Shown piece after piece: positions 1 through 8,139 of a stretch of DNA of 64,000 nt. Both the position numbers and the translations under genes were made by a program. The notes below the pieces were generated by a model. That model was not told the origin of the DNA. It worked only from the letters and a program-made list of their open reading frames with translations, and did not search any database. Source of the stretch: Pseudomonas sp. PDNC002 (GTDB lineage: Bacteria > Pseudomonadota > Gammaproteobacteria > Pseudomonadales > Pseudomonadaceae); the NCBI RefSeq assembly GCF_016919445.1, contig NZ_CP070356.1, positions 5,149,502 through 5,213,501 on the forward strand. The letters run 5' to 3'. Position 1 is the stretch's first letter, and each line of letters begins with the position of its first letter.

Positions 1-527
1 TCGCTGCGCGCATTCAATGTCTCGATCAGCGCGCGGCTGGCACTGGCGCGCAGGCTGAGCTCATGCATGCAAGCGATGGCCGCCTGCAACTCGCCGCGAC
101 CGGCATCGCTGCCTGCACGGGCGAGCGTCGCCGCTTCCTTCGCCTGGCGCGCCAGGTTGGACGTCGCGCGCTCGGTATGGATCATCACCTCGGCGCTGCC
201 GACGATCTGCTCGGCGGCCACTACCTGGGATTCCAGCTTCTCCACCAGCTGCTGTACCGAGTACGACACCCCGGCGGCGGACAGCGCGTTGCGACTGGTG
301 CCCTGGGACAGCTCGCGGGTCAGCTCGGCGACGTCCGGCAGCACTGCCAGCGCTCCCGCAGGAGCCGCCTTTTCACGGATGAACCACGGCCCCCAGAGCA
401 GCGCCGCGGCCAGTAGCAGGCACAGCGACAACGGCCAGCCGCCCAGCGCCTGGGCGATGAACAGCAGCACCAGGCCGCAAGTCTGCAGGGTAAGGATGAG
501 GACGATACGCGGGCGCGCGATATCCAT
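1..527 (-). CDS. Methyl-accepting chemotaxis protein, N-terminal part (cut by window edge)
   Basis: The reading frame starts at an ATG at 525-527, preceded by a GAGAG stretch, and stays open to the left edge, so only about 175 residues are visible. They begin with a short cytoplasmic MDIARPR segment and two closely spaced hydrophobic segments (about residues 8-28 and 31-47). A long Ala/Glu/Gln-rich helical region follows, as expected for a chemoreceptor with almost no periplasmic sensor domain. The signalling hairpin tip lies outside the window, so the family call rests on the helical pattern and on my memory that PAO1 has a chemoreceptor at this place in the order. A different coiled-coil membrane protein is possible. 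Confidence 0.6.
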   Translation of the reverse strand, partial: MDIARPRIVLILTLQTCGLVLLFIAQALGGWPLSLCLLLAAALLWGPWFIREKAAPAGALAVLPDVAELTRELSQGTSRNALSAAGVSYSVQQLVEKLESQVVAAEQIVGSAEVMIHTERATSNLARQAKEAATLARAGSDAGRGELQAAIACMHELSLRASASRALIETLNARS

Positions 528-676
528 GGTGGCAGCTCTCTTCTACTGGGCTTCGACCGCGATGCGGCGCAGGCACGCCGCCGGGAAGCCTGATTATTCT
601 TGTCAGAGCCATTAGGCCGCCTGCGGGTGCCGGCGGCTATCGTTCCTTAGTGGTAGACGAGGCGGTGCCTGGGTCG

Positions 677-1015
677 CTAGAGGCAGCTCCGCACGGCAGC
701 CGTGATCGCATCATCGGGCACGGGAGAATCGCGGCGGTAGAGGGTCACGTCGCTACCCTTGTCCGTCGCGGTCACCTCCACCAGCGCCTGCGCCGAATCA
801 CCGGCGGCGGCCGGCATGATCAGGCGGTACCCCAGGCGAATTTCCCTGACCGCCGCGGACGGCCGGTAGGACTGCCAGCGCGGCAGCAGGCAGGCCATGT
901 AGACCGAGGGCGATTGGGTGGATTGCAGACGCACTGCTGGCGCCTCCTCCTTCAGCTTGCCGGGCGACGAACACCCCGCCAGCGCGACACAGAGCAGCAG
1001 CACTCGCACCTTCAT
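677..1015 (-). CDS. Small predicted lipoprotein of unknown function
   Basis: This 112-residue protein begins with a lipoprotein signal, MKVRVLLLCVALAGC, whose lipobox LAGC predicts cleavage before Cys15 and lipid attachment. The mature part is about 98 residues with no recognised domain. It looks like a small beta-rich periplasmic protein and has two further Cys residues (in MACLL and near the C-terminus, RSCL) that could form a disulfide. I chose the start at 1015 because the longer reading frame to 1036 would put seven residues in front of the signal peptide. It lies between the ligase-like gene and the chemoreceptor, all on the minus strand. Function unknown. Confidence 0.6.
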   Translation of the reverse strand: MKVRVLLLCVALAGCSSPGKLKEEAPAVRLQSTQSPSVYMACLLPRWQSYRPSAAVREIRLGYRLIMPAAAGDSAQALVEVTATDKGSDVTLYRRDSPVPDDAITAAVRSCL

Positions 1016-1088
1016 GAACGGACATCCCCATGGCATGAGCCGCTAAGATTAGCAGGCTGCCATTGGCCAAGGGGGCGCCGTCCCGGGC

Positions 1089-2330
1089 TCAGGCGGGCTG
1101 GGCCCCCAGGCCGGGCGCGCTGTGCGCCCGGCGCGGCGCGTGGTACTCGCCGGCAACCGCCGCCAGCGCCCCGGCCATGGGCACCCACAGCCACATCCAG
1201 ACCACATTCGGCGCCGCCACGAAGAAGTGCATTTCCACCATGAACACCACCGAGGCCGCCGCGAGCACCGAGAACCACAAGGGTGCCAGGCTGGAGCGGC
1301 TGCGCCACAGGGACCACAGGCAGACGGCAAGCATGAGCAGCAGCGATGCCAGGCCGACGGCGCCGAACTGATACAGCACTTCCAGGTAGAGGCTGTGCGG
1401 GTTGTGCACCACTTCGCCGGTGCTGAGGGCGACATCGCCCAGCTCGGTATGGGCGCCATGGCCGAACCACCAGTGCTCGCCCACCCGTTCGATCACGGTG
1501 CGCCAGACCTCGTCGCGATGGGTCAGGCCGCGTGTGCCGAATTCATAGGCCAAACGCTTGTAGCCAACCATCAAGGCGACCAGTCCGCCCAGCGCCATCA
1601 GGCTCAGGAAGGCCTTGCGTACGCGCCCCTCGGCGCCCACCAGCACCAGCACGACGGCACCGATGAGCGCTGCCATCCAGGCCGCGCGGGAGAAGGTGAA
1701 GTAGATATAGGCGCCTTGCAGCGCGGCGCACGCCGACCATAGCGTCAGGCTCGGCCAGCGGCGACTGCGCAGGGCCAGCCAGAGTGCGACGATGAAGCTG
1801 AAGGCATAGTGCATGCCCGCTTCGATGGTGATTCCGAAATCGGCGACGCCAGGCACTCCGGAATCATGGATGTTCAGCGTCCGGTAGGCGAAGGAGAACT
1901 CCCCTAGCCATGCCTTGTGCAGCAGCGAGAACGCGGCGAAGCCGGCACCCGACAAGGCACCGATCCCCAGGACGATGCGCCAGGTACGACCGTCCGAACC
2001 GCCAAGGCCGATGGTCATCAGGCTGAACACCATGATCATCAGCAGTTGGCGCACCGAGCTGGAGGAATCCGCCGCCACGGCATTCACCACCAGGCCCAGC
2101 CAGAACACGCAGAACAGCACGAAGGTCAACGAAAACCAGCGCGCGCGCTCGCGGATCAGTGCCACTGATCCCACCAGCAGCGCGAGGCAGACCATGATAC
2201 GCAACGTCTTTTCCCAATTGCCCGAGTCGGTGGGCCACCAGAAGCGCCCGACCAGCAGGCAGGCCAGCGTAATTCCCGCCAGCGCCAGCCCGGCAACCTT
2301 CAGAACCCGGGCAATTCGTTCGATCTGCAT
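1089..2330 (-). CDS. O-antigen ligase / Wzy-type polymerase family membrane protein
   Basis: This 413-residue polytopic protein has about ten or more hydrophobic segments and one large periplasmic loop (roughly residues 265-330). The loop ends in a VVHNPHSLYLEVLYQFG segment, the His-containing signature of the Wzy_C / WaaL superfamily. Members move a glycan from an undecaprenyl carrier onto lipid A core or polymerise it. No other surface-polysaccharide gene is next to it, so the acceptor and glycan cannot be inferred. The ATG at 2330 is preferred over an upstream TTG at 2348 because an AGGCG lies 3 bases before it. The isolated position suggests an accessory glycan ligase, possibly for protein O-glycosylation. 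Confidence 0.72.
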   Translation of the reverse strand: MQIERIARVLKVAGLALAGITLACLLVGRFWWPTDSGNWEKTLRIMVCLALLVGSVALIRERARWFSLTFVLFCVFWLGLVVNAVAADSSSSVRQLLMIMVFSLMTIGLGGSDGRTWRIVLGIGALSGAGFAAFSLLHKAWLGEFSFAYRTLNIHDSGVPGVADFGITIEAGMHYAFSFIVALWLALRSRRWPSLTLWSACAALQGAYIYFTFSRAAWMAALIGAVVLVLVGAEGRVRKAFLSLMALGGLVALMVGYKRLAYEFGTRGLTHRDEVWRTVIERVGEHWWFGHGAHTELGDVALSTGEVVHNPHSLYLEVLYQFGAVGLASLLLMLAVCLWSLWRSRSSLAPLWFSVLAAASVVFMVEMHFFVAAPNVVWMWLWVPMAGALAAVAGEYHAPRRAHSAPGLGAQPA

Positions 2331-2539
2331 AACGCCTGCAACGCTCAATCAGAGAGACGCGGCACTATACACTCGACCAGCAATACCCCGAAACAATTGA
2401 GCCGACCGAACGCCTGACGGGCGCCAGGCGGCGTGCAGCGCCTTCCCGCTACGGGTAAACTGTCGCCCCTTCCTTATCAGCCAACTGCCCGATGCTCCGA
2501 CTTCCGGGCGGCCATCCGCTTTCTCACGTTGACGACACC

Positions 2540-3532
2540 ATGACCGACCAAGCCTTGCGCCCCGAGCCTTCCCGCCGTTTTTCCGTGGCGCCGATGATGG
2601 ATTGGACTGATCGCCACTGCAGATTTTTCCTTCGCCAACTCTCCAGCCACGCCCTGCTCTATACGGAGATGGTGACCACTGGCGCCCTGCTGCACGGCGA
2701 CGCCGCGCGCTTCCTGCGTCACGACGAATGCGAGCATCCCCTGGCGCTGCAACTGGGTGGCAGCGATCCGGCCGACCTGGCGGCGGCGGCAAAGCTGGCC
2801 GAGGACGCCGGCTACGACGAGGTGAACCTGAACGTCGGCTGCCCTAGCGACCGTGTGCAGAACAACATGATCGGCGCCTGCCTGATGGGCTATCCAGCGC
2901 TGGTGGCGGACTGCGTGAAAGCCATGCGCGACGCCGTATCGATCCCGGTCACGGTCAAGCACCGCATCGGCATCAACGGCCGCGACAGCTATGAAGAACT
3001 GTGCGACTTCGTCGGCCAGGTGCGCGACGCCGGCTGCCGCAGCTTCACCGTGCACGCGCGCATCGCCATCCTCGAAGGGCTTTCGCCCAAGGAGAACCGT
3101 GAAATCCCACCGCTGCGCTACGACATCGCGGCGCAGCTCAAGCGTGATTTCGCGGACCTGGAGATCATCCTCAATGGCGGCATCAAGACCCTGGAAGAAT
3201 GCCGCGAGCACCTGCAGGTATTCGACGGCGTGATGCTCGGCCGCGAGGCATATCACAACCCTTATCTGCTGGCCCAGGTGGACGCTGCGCTGTACGGCTC
3301 CGACAACCCGCCGATCAGTCGCGCGGAGGCTCTGGTCCGCCTGCGCCCCTATATCGAGCGGCACATCGCCGAGGGTGGCGCGATGCACCACGTAACCCGC
3401 CATATCCTCGGTTTGGCCCAGGGATTCCCGGGCGCCCGCCGCTTCCGCCAGTTGCTCTCGGTGGATGTGCACAAGACCGCTGATCCCCTGGCCTTGCTCG
3501 ATCAGGCGGGCGAACTTCTCGCCGGTCACTGA
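2540..3532 (+). CDS. dusA: tRNA-dihydrouridine(20/20a) synthase DusA
   Basis: This FMN-dependent enzyme reduces uridine to dihydrouridine at position 20/20a in the tRNA D-loop. The 330-residue protein opens its TIM barrel with SVAPMMDWTDRHCR (residues 15-28), the DusA signature. It carries the catalytic cysteine in LNVGCPSDRVQNNMIGACLM (Cys101). The flavin-binding residues NGGIKT and GVMLGREAYHNP follow later. I start at the ATG at 2540, since an in-frame ATG at 2492 would add 16 residues not found in the family. It stands alone between the divergent ligase-like gene and tal. Confidence 0.95.
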   Translation: MTDQALRPEPSRRFSVAPMMDWTDRHCRFFLRQLSSHALLYTEMVTTGALLHGDAARFLRHDECEHPLALQLGGSDPADLAAAAKLAEDAGYDEVNLNVGCPSDRVQNNMIGACLMGYPALVADCVKAMRDAVSIPVTVKHRIGINGRDSYEELCDFVGQVRDAGCRSFTVHARIAILEGLSPKENREIPPLRYDIAAQLKRDFADLEIILNGGIKTLEECREHLQVFDGVMLGREAYHNPYLLAQVDAALYGSDNPPISRAEALVRLRPYIERHIAEGGAMHHVTRHILGLAQGFPGARRFRQLLSVDVHKTADPLALLDQAGELLAGH

Positions 3533-3594
3533 GTCCCGTTGAGCGGCGCATCGGCCTCGGGTAAGGTCGATGCACTCTCTACGGAAGACGCGCC

Positions 3595-4515
3595 ATGACC
3601 TCCAAGCTGGAACAACTCAAGCAATACACCACGGTTGTCGCCGATACCGGCGATTTCGACGCCATTGCCCGCCTGAAGCCGGTGGATGCCACCACTAATC
3701 CGTCGTTGCTGCTGAAGGCCGCCGCCCTGCCCCGCTACGCCGAACACCTGGCTCGCGCCACCGAAGGCGCCCAGGGCGACGCAGGGCTCGCCTGCGACCG
3801 TTTCGCCGTCTCCGTGGGCAAGGACATTCTCGGCGTGATTCCTGGCCGTATCTCCACCGAAGTGGATGCGCGCCTGTCCTTCGATACCGAAGCGACCCTG
3901 CAACGCGCCCACCGACTGATCGACCTGTACGACCAGCACGGCATCGGCCGCGACCGCGTGCTGATCAAGATCGCCTCCACCTGGGAAGGCATCCGCGCCG
4001 CCGAGCAACTGGAGCGCGAAGGCATCCAGACCAACCTGACCCTGCTGTTCTCCTTCGCCCAGGCCGCCGCCTGCGCCGATGCCGGCGTATTCCTGATCTC
4101 ACCCTTCGTCGGGCGCATCTACGACTGGTACAAGAAGGCCAACAACCGAGACTACATCGGCGCGGAAGATCCGGGCGTGCAGTCCGTCTCGCGCATCTAC
4201 CGCTACTACAAGGCCAACGGCTACGAGACCGTGGTGATGGGCGCCAGCTTCCGCAACCTCGGCCAGATCGAGCAACTGGCTGGCTGCGACCGCCTGACCA
4301 TCAGTCCCGACCTGCTGCAGCAACTGGCCGACGCCCAGGGCGAACTGCCACGCGCATTGCAGCCTGGCGGCGGCGAAGCGCGCCAGGTGCTGGATGAAAG
4401 CACCTTCCGCTGGCAGATGAACGAGGACGCCATGGGCACCGAGAAGCTGGCCGAAGGCATCCGCCTGTTCGCCCGTGACCAGGAGAAGCTGGAAGCGCTG
4501 CTCGCCGGCCGCTGA
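3595..4515 (+). CDS. tal: Transaldolase (class I, TalB type)
   Basis: Cytoplasmic pentose-phosphate enzyme that moves a dihydroxyacetone unit between sedoheptulose-7-phosphate and glyceraldehyde-3-phosphate. The 306-residue length fits the class I family. The [12 protein letters not shown] motif lies at residues 31-42, the Schiff-base lysine is Lys125 in [11 protein letters not shown], and [12 protein letters not shown] and [13 protein letters not shown] follow. It starts 62 bases after dusA, and a strong hairpin at 4542-4579 ends the transcript. Confidence 0.96.
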   Translation: MTSKLEQLKQYTTVVADTGDFDAIARLKPVDATTNPSLLLKAAALPRYAEHLARATEGAQGDAGLACDRFAVSVGKDILGVIPGRISTEVDARLSFDTEATLQRAHRLIDLYDQHGIGRDRVLIKIASTWEGIRAAEQLEREGIQTNLTLLFSFAQAAACADAGVFLISPFVGRIYDWYKKANNRDYIGAEDPGVQSVSRIYRYYKANGYETVVMGASFRNLGQIEQLAGCDRLTISPDLLQQLADAQGELPRALQPGGGEARQVLDESTFRWQMNEDAMGTEKLAEGIRLFARDQEKLEALLAGR

Positions 4516-4541
4516 TGCCGCGCAGGAAACTGCGGACGAGC

Positions 4542-4579
4542 AAATGCAAACCGGCGCCCCAGGGCGCCGGTTTGCATTT
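4542..4579. terminator. Bidirectional intrinsic terminator between tal and rssC
   Basis: A perfect 18-bp inverted repeat (arms 4542-4559 and 4562-4579, two-base loop) with an AAATGCAAA / TTTGCATTT outer stem and a GC-rich core. It sits between the convergent ends of tal (plus) and the STAS gene (minus), so it can serve both. Confidence 0.8.
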
Positions 4580-4591
4580 CAGCTCATCGAA

Positions 4592-5074
4592 TCAGTGGCG
4601 CTCGAGAGCACTCACCAGATCGTGGAACGCCTCGCGGTTGGACTCGTTGAGACCCATCAGGATTCGGTGGGCTTCGAGCACCTTGCCGCGCACCACCTCC
4701 TCGGACTGGTCCTGAGGTGGCAGGTCGGTGAGGCATTCCGGGCACGGAATGGGGCGATCGACGATGTTGAACACCTGATCGAAGCCCATCGATTGCAGCA
4801 GGCGGGTGATGTCCTCGTTGGTGGTGACCAGCGTAGGCAACAGCCCGACCTTCTGCCGGGAGAGAATCGACAGCTTGGCCAGCAAGCCAAGCGTAGTGCT
4901 GTCGATGCTCTGGGTTTCCGTGAGATCGATGATGATCGCCGAGAAATTCAACGCGGCGAAGATTTTTTCAATGGTGGCATCCAGCGCCGAACACAGGGTC
5001 AGACGGACTTCGCCCACGAACTTCAGGACGAATGAGCCATCCTGCTCGGCGAACTGGATTTTACCGGTACTCAT
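4592..5074 (-). CDS. rssC: STAS-domain anti-sigma factor antagonist (RssC type)
   Basis: This 160-residue protein has an N-terminal STAS domain (about 8-105) like SpoIIAA. The phosphorylatable loop is IDSTTLGLLAKL, with Ser59/Thr60 in place of the usual DSSGLG serine. A C-terminal tail contains a CPECLTDLPP stretch and a helix. Such proteins bind an anti-sigma kinase unless phosphorylated. The gene overlaps the response regulator-phosphatase upstream by 4 bases (5071-5074), so the two are translationally coupled. By family logic that phosphatase would dephosphorylate this protein. The name follows the rssB-rssC pair described in Pseudomonas in connection with RpoS and is from memory. Confidence 0.78.
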   Translation of the reverse strand: MSTGKIQFAEQDGSFVLKFVGEVRLTLCSALDATIEKIFAALNFSAIIIDLTETQSIDSTTLGLLAKLSILSRQKVGLLPTLVTTNEDITRLLQSMGFDQVFNIVDRPIPCPECLTDLPPQDQSEEVVRGKVLEAHRILMGLNESNREAFHDLVSALERH

Positions 5075-6255
5075 GCAAGGTTCCTGCTCAACACCAGCAA
5101 GGCAATATCATCCGGCATCTCGGACAACTTGGCCAGTCCGAAGACTTGGCGCAAACCATCCAGGGTTCCGTTGGCGGCGACGACCTGCTGCGGTAGCGCC
5201 GTCTCCTTTTCCTTCAGCGTAGCCCCCGGCAGGACATCGAGAATGCCGTCCGAGAACAGGGAAAGGCTGAAGGACTTGGGTAGATCGAGGACATGATCTT
5301 CGTAAGTCGCTTCGTCGAACAGCCCCACTGGCAGGCCACGGCCTTCCAGGTAGCGGGCTTCGCCGTCGACATAGAGTACCGGCAGCGGCAGGTGGCCACC
5401 GATGCTGTAGGTCAGGCGATCGGTGTCCAGGTCGATCACACCGCCAAGCATGGTCACGTGCTTGCCCAGCTTGCAGTTGATCAGGCCGCGGTTGATATGC
5501 CCGAGCACGTCCGACGGCCTGAATTCCGGCAGCGTATTGTTGCGCCGCGATTCATACAGCAGTCGCGTGGTCATGAACTTCAGCAGCACCGTCACGAAAG
5601 CGGACGAGGCGCCGTGGCCGGACACATCGGCCAGATAGAAGCCGATCCGCCGGGCGTCGACGCGGAAATAGTCGACGAAATCCCCGGAGAGATAGAGCGA
5701 CGGAATGATCTGGTGGGAAAACGCCAGGCCATCGGACTCCCAGGGCGTCTCCGGGAGCATGTTCATCTGCACGTGGCGACCGGCGTTCTGGTCTTCCTGG
5801 AGCAGGTTGAGGCTGGCCTGCAGCTCACGGTTCGCGGTTTCCAGCTTCTCGCGGTAACGGCGGTTTTCCGAGCGCAGGTAAGCACGATCCAGCGCACGGC
5901 GGACCGAATGTTCGAGGACTGCGAGGTCTTCCAGCGGCTTGATCAGGTAGTCGGCGGCGCCCAGGCGCAGGGCCTCGACCGCATCGCTCATGACACCGGC
6001 GCCGGAAAGCACGATCACGGGGGTTTCCACCGCCATCTCGCTGACGCGACGGATCAGCTCGAGGCCGTCCATCTGCGGCATGCGCAGATCGCAGATCACC
6101 AGATCGGGAAGTTCGTGCTGGAAGACTTTCAGGCCTTCCAGGCCGTTGGTGGCCTGCGTGACCTTGAATCCGCTGTCTTCCAGGTAGGCGGCGAGGCTTT
6201 CGCGGACGACATCGTCGTCATCGATAATCAGCAGCGAGGCACTGGCTTTGTGCAT
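5071..6255 (-). CDS. rssB: Response regulator with PP2C/SpoIIE phosphatase output (RssB type)
   Basis: This 394-residue cytoplasmic regulator has an N-terminal receiver domain. The acidic pocket is in IIDDDDVVRES, the phospho-acceptor is Asp56 in VICDLRMPQMDG, and the switch lysine is in YLIKPLEDL. A coiled-coil linker follows (about 135-175), then a SpoIIE-type Ser/Thr phosphatase domain (about 195-390) with metal-binding motifs SGDFVDYF, DVSGHGASSAF and LFSDGILDV. Receiver phosphorylation probably controls the phosphatase, which acts on the coupled STAS protein. In P. aeruginosa the equivalent is known as RssB. No dedicated kinase is adjacent. Confidence 0.85.
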   Translation of the reverse strand: MHKASASLLIIDDDDVVRESLAAYLEDSGFKVTQATNGLEGLKVFQHELPDLVICDLRMPQMDGLELIRRVSEMAVETPVIVLSGAGVMSDAVEALRLGAADYLIKPLEDLAVLEHSVRRALDRAYLRSENRRYREKLETANRELQASLNLLQEDQNAGRHVQMNMLPETPWESDGLAFSHQIIPSLYLSGDFVDYFRVDARRIGFYLADVSGHGASSAFVTVLLKFMTTRLLYESRRNNTLPEFRPSDVLGHINRGLINCKLGKHVTMLGGVIDLDTDRLTYSIGGHLPLPVLYVDGEARYLEGRGLPVGLFDEATYEDHVLDLPKSFSLSLFSDGILDVLPGATLKEKETALPQQVVAANGTLDGLRQVFGLAKLSEMPDDIALLVLSRNLA

Positions 6256-6437
6256 GGGTCATCCAGGCAAACGGCGCCGGGGTTGTGGTTTGGCGCGCAT
6301 TCTAGGGAACAGCAGCGCGGGTGGGTCGCGACAAGGCGCAGACACTACTCCCATCCGCCCGGCGGTTCAAGCGGGCGCCGCCCGCGACCAGGATCGGCGC
6401 GGGCTGGCGGAGAGAGGCAGGACTGTGCGGAGGCGGA

Positions 6438-7142
6438 TCAGAAGTCGTCTTCGACGTCGCCGTCCTTGACCTTGAACTCGCGGTTCTGCAAGTAGGCATT
6501 GCGGATGAAGGTGTACTTGTCGCCGCTGATCAGCTTCTCGGACTTGAGCAGGTCGGCGCGAGTGTCGACCACGTCCACGCCACGCAGCGAGTTGCGCACG
6601 GCGACGTCATCGATGTACGGATATGGCCCGGTGTAGGAGTCCGGAATCAGCGACGGCGCATCGCGCAGGGTACTCGGGCCGAGCAGCGGCAGCATCACGT
6701 AGGGACCGCTGCCGACGCCGTAGTGGCCGAGGGTCTGGCCGAAGTCTTCGTCGTTGCGGCGCAGGCCCATGTGGGTGGCGACGTCGATGAATCCCGCCAG
6801 GCCGAAGGTGGTGTTGAACAGCAGGCGGCTGGTATCGACACCGGCGTTCTCGAATTTCAGCTGCAGCAGGTCGTTGACCAGGTTCTTCACGTCACCGATG
6901 TTGCCGAAAAAGTTGTGCACACCGTCTTGCACGACATTCGGGGTGACGTACTGGTAACCCTGGGCCAAGGGTTTCAGTGCGTAGGTGTCCAGGGTGTCGT
7001 TGAAGGTGAAGATCGGACGGTTGATGCTTTCCCAGGGGTCGTCTTCGCTGGCGGCCTGGGCCAGGAACGGGATCGTGGCAAGGCCGGCGGCGGCGAGCAG
7101 GCTGAAGCAGCGTTTCGTCCATTGGACGCCTAGTGGGCGCAT
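6438..7142 (-). CDS. mlaA: Phospholipid-transport outer-membrane protein MlaA (VacJ)
   Basis: MlaA works with OmpC-type porins to remove mislocalised phospholipid from the outer leaflet and pass it to periplasmic MlaC. The 234-residue protein has a signal peptide ending in LAQAA. The family block follows: EDDPWESINRPIFTFNDTLD, then a NFFGNIGD-type segment, then LLNTTFGLAGFID-like and GPYVMLPLLGPSTLRD stretches. No lipobox cysteine is visible, although enterobacterial MlaA is a lipoprotein. The start at 7142 has a clear GGAGAA ribosome site. A reading frame extending to 7394 has no such support. The other mla genes are not in the window. Confidence 0.9.
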   Translation of the reverse strand: MRPLGVQWTKRCFSLLAAAGLATIPFLAQAASEDDPWESINRPIFTFNDTLDTYALKPLAQGYQYVTPNVVQDGVHNFFGNIGDVKNLVNDLLQLKFENAGVDTSRLLFNTTFGLAGFIDVATHMGLRRNDEDFGQTLGHYGVGSGPYVMLPLLGPSTLRDAPSLIPDSYTGPYPYIDDVAVRNSLRGVDVVDTRADLLKSEKLISGDKYTFIRNAYLQNREFKVKDGDVEDDF

Positions 7143-7311
7143 CGGGAGTTCTCCAGTGAATGACTTTAGGGCCAGCCTGAGCGGACCGCTACGCGGGCGG
7201 ATTATATAGGCCCGCGACGGATTTGGTGACCAGGAACACGCTCGACTGATTACGAAACTGGTCGTTCGCTCGAGGTTTTCGTCCCTGTTCAATTGAAAGC
7301 ATAGTGCCACT

Positions 7312-8028
7312 TCAGTCCGGATAACGTGCGTCGATGACGATTTCCAGCGCATCGGAGCGCCAGAACTCCTGATCCCACTCCACCAGCCGTCCATCGCCGA
7401 TGTAGCTGGACCGTTCGACGTAAAGCCCCGGCGAGCCCGGCGTGAGCTGGAGCGGGGTCGCCTGGACCTCCTCCAGCGCCGTGGAGTGCATGGCGAGCTC
7501 CGAGCGCGACAGGCTCAATCCCAGCCGTTCGCGCAGGACACGGGTGAGCGAAGTGTCCAGCGCATGGTCCAGCAATCCCGGGCACCAGCTCGCGTCCAGG
7601 GTGATTTCCTCCAGCATCACCGGCCGCTCGTCCACCCAGCGACGACGCAGGATGCGGAAAACCTCGGCGTCTTCATCCAGCCCCATGCGCCGCGCCAGCA
7701 GCGGCCCGGCGACACGGCATTCGGCGGCCAGCACTTCGGTGCGTGGCACGCGGCCCTGGGCCTGGACGTAATCCATGAAGCCGGTGGTGCGCGTCGGGTT
7801 GTAACGGATGCGCGGCGGCGAGACGAACCAGCCGCGGCGATTTTCGCGGTACAGCACCCCTTCTGTTTCAAGCTGTTGCAACGCCTCGCGCAGGGTCACG
7901 CGGGTGCAGCCGAAACGCTCCGCCAATTCACGCTCGGCGGGTAGGCGCTGGCTCAGGGAAGCGTTGGCAATGTCCCGCGCCAGCTGATCGCGGATGCGCA
8001 GGTAATGAGGCATGGGGTCGACCGGCAT
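7312..8028 (-). CDS. GntR-family transcriptional regulator with UTRA domain
   Basis: This 238-residue regulator has an N-terminal winged helix (about 8-72) with the GntR recognition signature LPAERELAERFGCTRVTLREAL. A UTRA ligand-binding domain (about 92-235) follows, as in the HutC/PhnF subfamily. It is divergent from the HAD-like/HD pair that starts at 8140, and a near-palindrome in the 111-bp gap (8110-8121) resembles operators of phosphonate-linked GntR regulators. It therefore probably controls that pair, with a phosphonate-related ligand as the simplest guess. The ligand is unproven. Confidence 0.85.
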   Translation of the reverse strand: MPVDPMPHYLRIRDQLARDIANASLSQRLPAERELAERFGCTRVTLREALQQLETEGVLYRENRRGWFVSPPRIRYNPTRTTGFMDYVQAQGRVPRTEVLAAECRVAGPLLARRMGLDEDAEVFRILRRRWVDERPVMLEEITLDASWCPGLLDHALDTSLTRVLRERLGLSLSRSELAMHSTALEEVQATPLQLTPGSPGLYVERSSYIGDGRLVEWDQEFWRSDALEIVIDARYPD

Positions 8029-8109
8029 GCGGCAGTCTCCAGAAAAGGCGCGGCGATTATAACGGCATGGCGCGGGACTTCATCGGACCGTCACATTGGC
8101 CCGCTAGTC

Positions 8110-8121
8110 TGGCCTAGACCA
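8110..8121. promoter_or_regulatory. Candidate GntR operator between the regulator and the HAD-like gene
   Basis: TGGCCTAGACCA is a CTAG-centred palindrome, perfect except for one base pair (TGG-C-CTAG-A-CCA), 19 bases before the start at 8140 in the divergent intergenic gap. The consensus I recall for phosphonate-linked GntR proteins is TGGTCTAGACCA. Binding by this particular protein is inferred from position. Confidence 0.5.
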
Positions 8122-8139
8122 ATTATCAGAAAGCCCACC

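Noticed and set aside
8005-8139. Upstream start for the HAD-like protein
   Set aside because: It would put coding sequence over the divergent operator and the GntR start and adds 45 residues that do not fit the family.
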